Shown here: one piece after another, positions 8,332 through 17,579 of the stretch
How positions within the stretch are numbered: the stretch's first letter is position 1
Layout: every line of letters begins with the position of its first letter
From: Chara braunii
Lineage: Eukaryota > Streptophyta > Charophyceae > Charales > Characeae
Length of the DNA stretch: 32,613 bases
Direction: 5' to 3'
Assembly (NCBI GenBank): GCA_003427395.1
Contig: BFEA01000673.1
Span: 442,391-475,003, forward strand
Made by a program: the position numbers and the translations under genes
The notes under the pieces: generated by a model
The model's input: the letters and a program-made list of their open reading frames with translations, nothing else
Told to the model about the DNA's origin: nothing
Databases searched by the model: none

Positions 8332-10213
8332 ATGAACCATCGCCAGCCAGAGCATGAGCCCCTCGGGCATTTCCAGACGCCGCTTGCAGATCGCCTGTTG
8401 CGGCATCGGTTCAATAAGGCGAGGCAGTTGCCGTACGACATTCAGCAGGTGAACCTGCCAGCACCCGGGGTTGCTGATTTGGCTGCGTACTCGTTGCTTT
8501 GTGATCGGCTGACGTATGCGGGGCTGTACGTGGACGTGACGCTGTTACCTGGCCGGGAGACAACTCGAGTATTCATTGAGTTCCGCTTGCTCCAGGTGGC
8601 ACCCAACTTCGTGCACAGCGTAGCCACTTTTATCAGAGACTTGATGATCCTACCGCAGTCGAATCGGGAGCCGGCGCGCAGCTTTGTGTGCGAATACGCG
8701 GTGGAAGCGGCCAGATCAATGGCCAGATTGCAAGGACGGGGGGGGCACCAATTCACAGCCCACGAAGTGCTGCTGCGTAGGGTAAAGGACCGACCGATTG
8801 CGTTGGTGCCGCAGCTCCCCGCGCTTCTCCCTCCTAAATGCCTCCCTTCTTCTCCTACACCACCCTACCCTACCAACTCACGGAGGGCCCTTACCCCATG
8901 CACGAGTTCTCGAAGTATTTGGTGGAGCTAACTGACGTGGAGCCGCTGCCCTTCGCCGACGAAGACGCGTGGGAGTTGCACCGTCTGCTGTACAAGTCGG
9001 TGGCGCTGGGGATGTTCCGGTTCTTCGTGGATCACAAAGACCACTATATCGGGGTGCACTTCGTCCTTTACTACGTCATCACACGGCCCAAGCCAGCGGA
9101 GAAGGAAGGGGGTGACGATGTACCCCTTCGCCCAGCTTCAGACGATCGATCCGGGATTGTTGGAGGTCATACATCTTGAGGTCCTCTCCATTGCGCAAGT
9201 GATCGCGAGCGAGGAGGAAGAGATCCAACCACGATTGTGGACGGCGACGGTCCCGCAGAGAACGTACAACGTGGTCGTCATCCCGGATTACATTGAGCAG
9301 CGCGCGGAGAGATTGGAGGACTTCCCGGAGGAACGGTCGTTGCGTCCTCGCTCGTCGTATTCTCGACCAGCGCCACCGAAGGCCCCCAAGAAGACGCCGA
9401 AGAGGAAGAGACACCACCCGTCGACAGGAGCGCAAGGCAGCAGGATCGGAGGCAGCGAGGAGGTGATTCAGCCCGCGCGTACGCGAATTCCAGACCCCGT
9501 GCCTGGGAGTGTGGTGACGCTCGTTAAGGAGACTGTCGTGTCATCGCCACCCTTTCCGCGTGTGCCCGATCTCAACCTTGATGGAGCCGGGCCATCATCA
9601 TCAGCAGCAGCCGGAGGAGGGAGCCGAATGGGATTTCCAGATCCCATATCCAGACCCCCCGTCCTCGCAGGACCTCTCCGTTCCCGCCAGCCACCCCGGG
9701 GTGCCCCGGTCATTGACATTAGTAATTCCTTCGAGCCGGACGGTCCATCTGACAAAGGTGGACTTCATGGTGGAGCACGCCACCATTTGACTCGAGGCCA
9801 TCGCGGGCGCGCCGCGCCCTGATCCGGCATGGGAGCAATATCTTACACCACCTTTTCAAGGGTGTATTGCGGCGCGATTGGCTGGGACGCTCATCTACGA
9901 GACCGGGGAGCGTCACCATGCGATGTACCACTTCCTTGTCTTCGCGGCGCAGAAGCGAGAGCGGCGGCCTTCCACCGAGACTCATGTGGTGATGACGGGT
10001 CCAGGGCCCCGATCGGTGCTCAAGCGGGTGGTGCGAGCGGTGGCAGATCTGGCGCCACGTGTCTTGTCCCATGTGCCGGGGGCTTTCCTTTACCCCTCGT
10101 TCGTCCAGCATCACTTCCATGAGGAAATTGCGCCAACGACTCCCGCGGCAATGGCCGCTTTTCTACCACCTACTCCGCCCCCTCTCAATCTCGACATAGA
10201 TCACTTCCTCTGA
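8332..10213 (+). pseudogene. ORF3, extra ORF after pol, copy A
   Basis: Reading frames homologous to those in B fill the space between integrase and the 3' untranslated part, about 620 codons in total but broken by frame changes near 8832, 9100 and 9560-9600 and by TGA at 9788. The N-terminal part (MNHRQPEHEPLGHF, DIQQVNLPAPGVADL, CDRLTYAGLYVDVTLLPGRE) looks globular. The middle is acidic, followed by a Pro/Lys-rich stretch with an NLS-like PKKTPKRKR. A Pro-rich low-complexity part comes next, then a second globular C-terminal part (AWEQYLTPPFQGCIAARLAG, GPRSVLKRVV). No membrane segment or signal peptide is seen, so an envelope protein is not supported. I do not recognise the family. Sense orientation and location resemble the extra ORFs of some plant gypsy elements. 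Confidence 0.65.
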
Positions 10214-10350
10214 TCACCCTCGTCTACCTCTCCCCTGTTCTCTCCTTCTCCTTCTCTTCATCTTCTTCTTCTTTTCCTATCTCCAAAGTTCGCGCGTCGA
10301 GACGCGCAGTGTGTGGATATATATATATATGTATATATATATTGTCAAAT
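10214..10350 (+). other. 3' untranslated part of copy A: polypyrimidine tract and TA repeat
   Basis: A CT-rich tract (about 10218-10285, many TTC triplets) follows the ORF3 stop and could form triplex DNA. A TA microsatellite (about 10318-10343) follows. B carries the same two elements. Confidence 0.7.
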
Positions 10351-10540
10351 AGAACTGCCCAGTAAACCGTAGGCAGAGAGGGAGAAGAGGACAACAAACG
10401 AGGGGCTGTGACAAACTGTTTCGTCGGAGTTTCACCGACTCATCAGGAGGCTGAACCCTCAACAGTCTGCAGAATCCCCTCACTGATTACAATGTAAATG
10501 ATAATCTACCTTAACCAAAATCAAAGTAGACTATCACTCA
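10351..10540. mobile_element. 190-bp insertion in the TA repeat of copy A, unidentified
   Basis: In B the words GTCAAAT and TTACTTACGATCGGG are linked by TA repeat only. In A a unique 190-bp stretch lies between them. It holds a small hairpin-like word (CGGAGTTTCACCGACTCATC) and no ORF. It may be a small non-autonomous element that targeted TA repeats, or loss in B. No terminal inverted repeat was found. Confidence 0.4.
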
Positions 10541-10581
10541 TATATATATATATATAATTTTAAAAAAAAATTGTTACTTAC

Positions 10582-10716
10582 GATCGGGCCAGCAGACGAT
10601 GAAGGGGCCGCCCGATCGAATGTATACTATGGGAGGAGACGATGGACGATGCAGGATGCATCCACGTAGATTAGGAAGATGATCGGGCCAGCTGACAATG
10701 AAGGGGCCGCCCAATC
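10582..10716. repeat. Pair of 36-bp units with GATCGGGC ends, copy A
   Basis: Two units at 10582-10617 and 10681-10716 start GATCGGGCCAGC and end GCCGCCC(G/A)ATC, so each is bounded by an 8-base inverted repeat GATCGGGC / GCCCGATC, with AATGAAGGGG-type sequence inside. The first has perfect ends; the second has one change. Four units in total are known here (two per element). They sit just upstream of the 3' LTR, where plus-strand priming signals are expected. Confidence 0.75.
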
Positions 10717-10782
10717 ATCCAAGATATGATGACATCAGCAGTAAGGAGACAGCTAGTTTCGGAACCCCCTGCGTATCACAGA

Positions 10783-12980
10783 TGTGGTAAGCTTAGATCC
10801 GTACTGCGCGGCTTGCCGTATCCCTAAGGAAAAATCCCGCCTAAGCCCTTAAGTACGGACACGGACAGAAAGGGTTTTTCTTTCTTTTTGCTTTTGTTTT
10901 CTTTTTTTTTTTGAAACGTTTTTTTCATTTTGTTTGGTTAATAACTTTCGCGTGGGCGAGTAGCGGCCGGGGTATGAAAACCAAGAAACGGAGGCAGTTG
11001 GGACTTTTGAATTTCTGCGCGCGCACGCCGAAGCTCCGATTTCTTCGCGCATCTCGCATCCTCGTTTCTTGCTTTGCATCCCCGCGCCATCTTCCGTTCT
11101 TGCTGCGCGCATTTTTCCCCATGCCAGACTCTTCGTCTTCCCTCCGCCCAGCTCGATCCTTACCCTGCGAAGTGATTGGCTGCGTAGTTGGGATGCTCAG
11201 ATCAATGTGGAAAGCGGGGAACTGCGCACCACTTGGACGAACACCCCAATCACGTAGCCATGCAATCCCGAGGGTCGAACCCTCTAACTCCCCACCTCTC
11301 TCTCACCTGTCCTACTCATCTACACCCTGCGCTGCCTGCACCTCGCGCTGTTAACACGCCGCCTCCCGCGCTATAAATTCGCGCAACCCTCTCCTCTCCT
11401 TCTCTTTCAACTCGGCTGCAATGCTGCGTGAGCTATGCGCGAGAGTCCGCGGCGCCGAACAGGCTCAACGAGCCCAAGGACGGGCGGAGTGACGACGTGG
11501 GGTGGACCCCGCAGTAGTCTCGGGGCGAAGCAGTCAGAGGGACTGAGCAATGGTGTGGATTGGACGCTGGCCGCGGCAGGGCCTTGTGGCTATGGTGGTC
11601 GGTGGTCTTGGGAAGTTTTGAAGGCTGCGCCTGGGGGCAGTAGTTAATTGAAAATTTGTGTACAAGAAGGACTCGCTTTTATCTCCATTGCTGCTTTGTC
11701 TATGCATGCCGTGTGTGGAAGCCCCGAGTGATGGGAGCTGGTTGTGCGCATGAGTAATGTCGAAGGTCCATGGATGATTAAATGTCCTATCAAGGGTTGT
11801 TGATTGCATGCATGTATGCGTGTATGTACTCGTCCGGGCGGGGATGGGGAAACTGAACTGGGGGACAGATTGCTTAGGAGTATGAGTGTGTTGATCCGGT
11901 TGTTCTCCTCCCCTCCGCGGCCTTTCCGGCGCTCGCGCGCGGTCTCGACGTAACTCACTCTCTCTCCCTTTCTCGATCGCCTTCTTTTGAACTGACAGTC
12001 ATCGCTTTTAGAGCTTCTCGTCCCCATACCGGTGATGTCAACCGCCTGCGTCCGCGCGGACGGTCGACGCCCCCGCCAAGGGGATAAAGCTTAGATCAGT
12101 CATTTTCCCCCTACACACCCACTTTTGAGAGAGAAGAGTTGTGTTGAGTGTTGTATGGAGTCGATGTTGGTTCGGATGACCAGGAACGTGGGATCTTGCC
12201 CGTGTTCATCGCGTACCTCCGATCGTCTCCTCGCGCTCACGACCTTCCCCATTACAGACGACGACATCGTCTACTGCGATGCGGACGTACAGCGCGCGTT
12301 GAGGCGAACGGAGCAAGTGTGTTGGCGAGACCCGCCTCGGGCTTGTGATATAAGGGGAAACCGGTTTGTCTTGATTGAGCGTTTTGATTCCCCGACTCTA
12401 ATATTGCCTTATACGGGTTTGACTATGTTGCCCTGGTCGGCCGCTCACGCCGCGTGGCGGCCGCAGTTTGATTGCCGCTGGTGTCGCCAGGGGGACTCGT
12501 GTTCTTGGCGACAGCTGGTCTTGGGCTACGAGGGAGCGACGCGTCTCCCCAAGCTTTCCCGTTGCGCGGGGGCGCTGCGCGCGCAATTTCGAATTCGAAT
12601 GCCGACGAGCCCTCCCGCCGCTTCACCCTCTCGCCAACTTTCGCACGGACTCTGCGAGTCCGACGCCGAGGCTTGAGAGCCTCGAACCAACCACCTTTAC
12701 AGCGAAAACCCGGTGGTTCGGCCACTTCGGGAGGCCGATGACGAGGCCTAATGGCTTTGAACCCACCACCTATCCCCCGAATCCATGACGGCCGGAGTTT
12801 TTGTCGTCCGCAGCCATGGCCCCCTCCCCTTGATGCCTTTTCCCGTGCCGATGCACGACGGCAATTCATTTTCACAGAAACCCTTATGATTTTATCGTTT
12901 CGGAGTAATCCGACCCCCACGGGACTTCGCGACGACAGTTCGACTCTGAGAAATCCTTGGCCACAAAACGAGGGCCTCCC
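10783..12980 (+). repeat. 3' LTR of copy A, right end missing
   Basis: Starts TGTGGTAAGCTTAGATCC, like the B LTR start (TGTGATAAGC). It covers the full U3 missing from the A 5' LTR, including a GC-rich 5' part and a pyrimidine-rich region. It stops at GGCCTCCCG; the last ~105 bp of the LTR are absent here, and the homologous terminal ~100 bp appears immediately downstream in the opposite orientation. Confidence 0.9.
11372..11379 (+). promoter_or_regulatory. TATA box of the A 3' LTR
   Basis: TATAAATT in the same context as in the 5' LTR (GCTATAAATTCGCGCAACCC), with the pyrimidine-rich initiator-like stretch downstream. In this position it could drive transcription outward into the A/B junction, antisense to element B. 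Confidence 0.6.
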
Positions 12981-12995
12981 GACTGTGATACGCAA
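12423..12995 (-). other. Antisense open frame in the A 3' LTR (shortened copy)
   Basis: Homologue of the antisense frame in the other two LTRs. It begins in the rearranged junction and ends at a stop where the other copies carry a Gln codon (RATQSNPYK elsewhere). About 190 codons. No domain recognised. Confidence 0.2.
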
Positions 12996-13121
12996 ATCTC
13001 ACGGCCCCTCACGGCTACCCGTACGAGGTCGCCGATCAAAGTTCTAGGAGGGGCGTGGCTGAATATTTTTGGTCGTTAGGGTTGAGTCTCCCGGACGGAA
13101 CGGGAGCAGTCTCCCGACTGT
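12976..13121. other. Junction between copies A and B
   Basis: The 11-mer CTCCCGACTGT occurs at 12976-12986 and 13111-13121, and its first ten bases again at 13417-13426. Between the first two lies the reverse complement of the LTR terminal piece missing from A. A 12-mer CTGTGATACGCA (from 12983) is the reverse complement of the sequence just before the A 3' LTR. The structure looks like a microhomology-driven inversion or template switch, not a simple insertion. Confidence 0.6.
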
Positions 13122-13380
13122 TGATGTCATCATATCTTGGATGATTGGGCGGCCTCTTACAGGAAGCTGCGACGAGCCCTCCTATAACTTCCGCGCCGCT
13201 ACTCGCCCGCGCGAAAGTTATTAACCAAACAAAATGAAAAAGCCGTTTCAAAAAAAAAAAAAAAAAAAAAGCAAAAAGAAAGAAAAACTTATTTTTGTCC
13301 GTGTCCGTACTTCCGGGCTACCGCGGGATTTTTCCTCAGGGATACGGCAAGCCGCGCGGTACGGATCTAAGCTTATCACA
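13003..13380 (-). repeat. 3' LTR of copy B, internally deleted and rearranged
   Basis: 13003-13104 is the LTR end; 13195-13380 is the first ~185 bp of the LTR, ending (on - strand, beginning) TGTGATAAGC. Between them is a second copy of subterminal sequence (ACTGTTGATGTCATCATATC) also present at 13417-13450. About 1.9 kb of the LTR, including the promoter, is missing. Confidence 0.8.
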
Positions 13381-13448
13381 TCTATGATACGCAGGGGGTT
13401 CCGAAAAATAAGCAGTCTCCCGACTGCTGATGTCATCATATCTTGGAT

Positions 13449-13583
13449 GATCGGGCGGCCTCTTCATCGTCAGCTGGCCCGATCATCTTCCTAATCTACG
13501 TGGATGCATCCCGCATCCTCCATCGTCTGGTCCCATAGTATACATTCGATCGGGCAGCCCCTTCATCGTCAGCTGGCCCGATC
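13449..13583. repeat. Pair of 36-bp units with GATCGGGC ends, copy B
   Basis: Units at 13449-13484 and 13548-13583 mirror those in A: GATCGGGC at one end, GGCCCGATC at the other, with CTTCATCGTCAGC inside. They are about 63 bp apart, as in A. A degraded extra unit appears in the rearranged LTR at about 13127. Confidence 0.75.
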
Positions 13584-13589
13584 GTAAGT

Positions 13590-13592
<3 letters not shown>

Positions 13593-13650
<58 letters not shown>

Positions 13651-13668
13651 ATATATATATATTTGACG

Positions 13669-13705
<37 letters not shown>
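13593..13705. repeat. TA and AG microsatellites
   Basis: A long TA repeat (13593-13661), a short break TTTGACG, a second TA block to about 13685, then AG repeats to about 13705. It corresponds to the TA site that carries the 190-bp insertion in A. Confidence 0.95.
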
Positions 13706-13734
13706 TAGTGCGTCTCGACGTGCGAACTTTGGAG

Positions 13735-13795
13735 ATAGGAGAAGAAGAAGAAGATGAAGAGAAAGAGAAGGAGAGAACAGGGGAGAGGTAGACGA
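13735..13795 (-). other. Polypyrimidine tract after ORF3, copy B (purine-rich on +)
   Basis: GA-rich on the + strand with GAA triplets, the mirror of the CT-rich tract in A after ORF3. It lies between the ORF3 stop and the TA repeat. Likely 3' untranslated sequence of the element. Confidence 0.7.
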
Positions 13796-13801
13796 GGGTG
13801 A

Positions 13802-15725
13802 TCAGAGGAAATGATCTATGTCGGGATTGAGAGGGGGCGGAGTAGGTGGAAGAAAAGCGGCCATTCCCGCGTTAGTCGTCGGTGCAACTTCCTCATGGAA
13901 GTAATGTTAAACAAACGAGGGGTAAAGGAAAGCCCCCGGCACATGGGACAAGACACGTGGCGCCAGATCTGCCAACGCTCGCACCACCCGCTTGTGCACG
14001 GATCGGGGCCCTGGACCCGTCATCACCACATGAGTCTTGGTGTAAGGCCGCTGCTCCCGCTTCTGCGCCGCGAAGACAAGGAAGTGGTACATCGCATGGG
14101 GACGCTGCCCTGTCTCGTAGATGAGTGTCCCAGCCAATCGCGCCGCAATACACCCTTGAAAAGGGGGTGTAAGATATGGCTCCCATGCCGGATCAGGGCG
14201 CGGCGCCCCCCTCAATATCCTCGAGTCAGATGGTGGCGGGCTCCACCATGAAGTCCACCTCTGTCAGATGGACCGTCCGGCTTGAAGGAACTACTAATGT
14301 CAATGACCGGGACACCCCGGGGTGGCTGGCGGGAACGGAGACGTCCCGCGAGGACGGGGGGTCTGGATATGGGATCTGGAAATCCCATTCAGCTTCCTCC
14401 TCCGGCTGCTGCTGCTGATGATGGCCCGGCTCCATCAAGGTTGAAATCGGGCACACGGGGAAAGAGCGGCGATGGCACGACAGTCTCCTTAACGAGTGTC
14501 GCCGCACTCCTAGGCACGGGATCAGGAATCCGCGTACGCGCGGGCTAAATCACCTCCTCGCCGCCGCGGATCCTGCTGCCTTGCGCTCCTGGCGACGGGT
14601 GGCGTCTCTTCCTCTTTGGCGTCTTCTTGGGGGCCTTCGGTGGGGCTGGTCGAGAATACGATGAGGGAGGACGCAACGACCTTTCCTCCGGGAAGTCCTC
14701 CAATGTCTCCGCGCGCTGCGCAATGTAATCCGGGATGACGACCGCATTGTACATTCTCCGCGGGGCCGTCGCCATCCGCAATTGTGGTTGGATCTTCTCC
14801 TCCTCGCTCGCGATCACTTGCGCAATGGAGAGGAGCTCAAGATGTATGAGCTCCAACGATCCCGGATCAATCGTCTAGAGCTGGGCGGAGGGGTACAGCG
14901 CCACCGTCCCTTCTCCGCTGGCTTGGGCCGTGTGATGACGTAGTAAACGACGAAGTGCTCCCCGATACAGTGGTCTTCATGATCCACGAAGAACCGGAAC
15001 ATCCCCCGCGCCACCGACTTGTACAGCGCATGGTGCAACTCCCACGTGTCTTTGTCGGCAAAGGGCAGCGGCTCCACGTCAGTTTGCTCCACCAAATACT
15101 TCGAGAACTCGCGCATGGGGTAAGGGCCCTCCGTGAGCTGGTAGGGGAGGGTGGTGTAGGAGAAGAAGGGAGGCATTTAGTACGGGACAGGGGGAATAGC
15201 TTGGAAGTTGAGAGGAGCAGCGGGAGGGAGAAGCGCGGGGAGCTGTGGCACCAACGCAATCGGTCCGTCCTTTGCCCTACGCAGGAGCACTTTGTGGGCT
15301 GTGAATCGGTGTCCCCCCTGTCCTTGCAATTTGGCCACTGATCTGGCCGGTTCCACCCCGTATTCGCGCACAAAGCTGCGCGCCGGCTCCCGATTCGGCT
15401 AAGGTAGGATTGCCAAGTCTCCGATAAAAGTGGGGACGCTGTGCACGAAGTTGGGTGCCACCTGGGGCGCGCGGAACTCAATGAATACTCGAGTTGTCTC
15501 CCGTCCAGGTAACTGCGTCACGTCCACGTACACCCCCGCATATGTCAGTCGATCGCAAAGCAACGAGTACGTCGCCAAATCAGCAACCCCGGGTGCTAGC
15601 ACGCTCACCTGCTGAATGTCGTACCGCAACTGCCTCTCCTCATTGAACCGATGCCACAACAGGCGATCTGCAAGCGGCGTCTGGAAATGCTCGAGGGGCT
15701 CATGCTCTGGCTAGCGATGGTTCAT
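13802..15725 (-). pseudogene. ORF3, extra ORF after pol, copy B
   Basis: Homologue of ORF3 in A, with the same ATG (MNHR) and the same C-terminal end (DIDHFL). Broken by TAG right after MNHR (15711-15713, Gln in A), stops near 15399 and 15177, frame changes near 14860 and 14540, and a stop at 13907. Conserved blocks include DIQQV, GVADLATYSLLCDRLTYAG, DVTQLPGRETTRVFIEFR, MPPFFSYTTLPYQLTEGPYP, LLSIAQVIASEEE, PKAPKKTPKRKRRHP and GTLIYETGQR. The joint of the two N-terminal parts is in frame here apart from one stop, which supports a single original protein of about 620 residues. The family is not recognised; no envelope-like features are seen. Confidence 0.65.
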
Positions 15726-16224
15726 CCTTCTCCCTGAAACTCTCAGCACCAATGGACGAGGCAAATCGGGAAGAGGAGGAGAATGAAGAAGGAGAGGGTG
15801 ATCTCGCAAAAGCGGGGGTGCGTAGGGGACCTAGTGATGGCTGGAAGGGCCGGAGCGCGGCAGCGTGGCGTGTCAGCGGTCGGGCCTGGGAGTTGTGACG
15901 GGGAATCAGCTTCACGGAGTGCTGTCCCTGTGCGCCAACTTCCGTGACCTCGTAAATGCCTGTGTAGCACGGGTTGATCTTGAAGGAGCGCGCAGATTTC
16001 CGTACCTGCACCAAGTCCTCAACTTTATAGCGGGGCAGTGGTCCCGCCGGCGTGTGTCGATTCTCGTAGTCACGGATCTGCTGTTGATGTGTCCGATCTA
16101 CGGCCTGCTGTCGACGGCGGGCTAATGGGGGATAGGCCCTAGTCATTCAGTCCATGTAGTGGCGGGCCTTATCTCGGTTCTGGGCCCGTGTTGCTCTAGC
16201 TTTCGTACCTACTAAGGGGGACAA
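15700..16224 (-). pseudogene. Integrase C-terminal domain, copy B
   Basis: Same beta-barrel domain as in A (RYKVEDLVQVRKSARSFKI, CYTGIYEVTEV, HSVKLIPRH), separated from the integrase core by TAA at 16225 and TGA at 16147. The open part begins at 16146. Its C-terminal Ser-rich tail runs 25 bases into the ORF3 start because the stop seen in A is bypassed. Confidence 0.8.
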
Positions 16225-17553
16225 TTACACCCGAGGGACACTATTGGTTTTCAGTGGAAAGGGTGACACCCCAGTACTACCGTGTGGGGTAGCCCGATAT
16301 ACGGCCAAGATGTGATCGACAATGACCGGCCAGGGCCGGGTGTCTCCCGCAGTTATATTCCGTCTAAGGGCGGTCTTAATGAGTCGGTTGGCGTTCTCTA
16401 CCAGGCCATTGGCTTGAGGCCAATGCTCGGGCGAGTAGATAATCTTAACGTCCGCCCTAACTAGGTGACGTTCTAATTCGCCTTGAAATTCCGACCCATT
16501 GTCCATGTGTACCTCTTTTACGTTTAGATGCATGCACAAAAATCGGTTTACGTACCAGGCTACCTCCTGCGAATTCCGGCTGGTCATTGGGTACGCCTCG
16601 ATCCATTTCGAAAAATGATCGACGACCACTAAAACAACATGGAGTTCTCCCTGATCGACGGGACCTCTCGGAACGTTGATATCTGTCGTATCGATGCTAA
16701 CCCTCTGAAAGGGGTGCTCTACACGAGTGGGCACCATCGTCCGAGGCTTCTGTACCGGCGCCTTGTCCGCCGCACAGACTGGGCAATTCTGAACGATGTA
16801 TTTCACATCTTCCCGAAATTCGGACCAGTACCATCCGTTCTTTTCGATGGCTTTTTTTGTGTACTTGACCGCGAAATGGACCGCATCCTCTTCATGAGCG
16901 GCTTGTGTCCAATCGAACCTAGCGAGAGGGTGTGGAACCGTCAACCAGCTAGACCCTCCGTCATCATCGACCTTTCATTTTTGTAACGTCGGTCCCTGCC
17001 AGCGATAGTCATGTGCCCGCTCCGTTACTCTCCGCCGCTCGGCTTTGGTAAGTTCTAACAGCGAGTCGCCTGACGGCCTCCGTAGCGACAGAAGATCCGT
17101 CTAGACTTCTGCCCAGCGGGCACTTGGCGCAAATCCGTCGGCTGTTCTAGCGTCCAGATACCGCTTCTCGGTAGGTACTTGGTCCGTTCTACAGTTGGGA
17201 CAGACCCATGTCTTCTCACCTCGGTACCTAACGCACTGTCTGTGAGATTTGACCGTATGACACTGACTACACTGTATGTATAAAAGAACACTGGGCCCTC
17301 CTGGATGTGACCCTTCTTGGTCCGGGATCATAGGCAAGGTACATAAGAAACAAGGACTTAGATGTGTTTCAGTGGACGAGTTGGGGCTAGATAAGAGAGC
17401 GAGGGAGTTCGATGAGGGCAAAGAGATAGCGTCTGCCATCTCCGGTGAAACCTCCGTTCTGGACTCAGGCGTCGTCCTTACGCGGCACATGTAGTTCCCC
17501 GTAGTGCGGTCTCGTATCCGCGGCTTCTGGTCTCCACGGAATGAGTCGCTCGT
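16225..17553 (-). pseudogene. PHD-type zinc finger plus integrase, copy B
   Basis: The PHD finger (17191-17352) is uninterrupted here: CFLC, then CSQC, His five residues later, Cys, and finally WVCPNC, giving the full C4HC3 set. After it come TAG at 17101 (TGG in A) and TGA at 16975 (CGA in A). The integrase finger (HEEDAVH to CPVC) and catalytic core follow, with the same residues as A. A 37-bp deletion just upstream joins this frame to the RNase H frame, so in B the two read through by accident. The codon matching the A start ATG is ACG (17551-17553). From 16856 to 16051 the sequence equals A exactly by eye. Confidence 0.88.
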
Positions 17554-17579
17554 TGGCGGGACACTTGTTGGGCGGCAGG

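Larger units (their letters stand above)
461..12980 (+). mobile_element. Ty3/gypsy LTR retrotransposon, copy A (degenerate)
   Basis: The order is 5'-truncated LTR, tRNA-iMet primer-binding site, gag, protease, RT, RNase H, PHD finger, integrase, integrase C-terminal domain, ORF3 and 3' LTR. Integrase after RNase H places it in Ty3/gypsy (Metaviridae). No chromodomain is seen after the integrase. Relative to copy B the coding region has a 2-base deletion near 2696, a 1-base deletion near 3296 and several stop codons. The 5' LTR lacks its first 558 bp and the 3' LTR lacks about its last 105 bp. No target-site duplication was found. No canonical polypurine tract abuts the 3' LTR, where the sequence reads GGAACCCCCTGCGTATCACAG. 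Confidence 0.95.

Noticed and set aside
8332-10213. ORF3 as an envelope gene
   Set aside because: Location fits, but no signal peptide, no membrane segment, no furin-like site; it has an NLS-like basic cluster instead.
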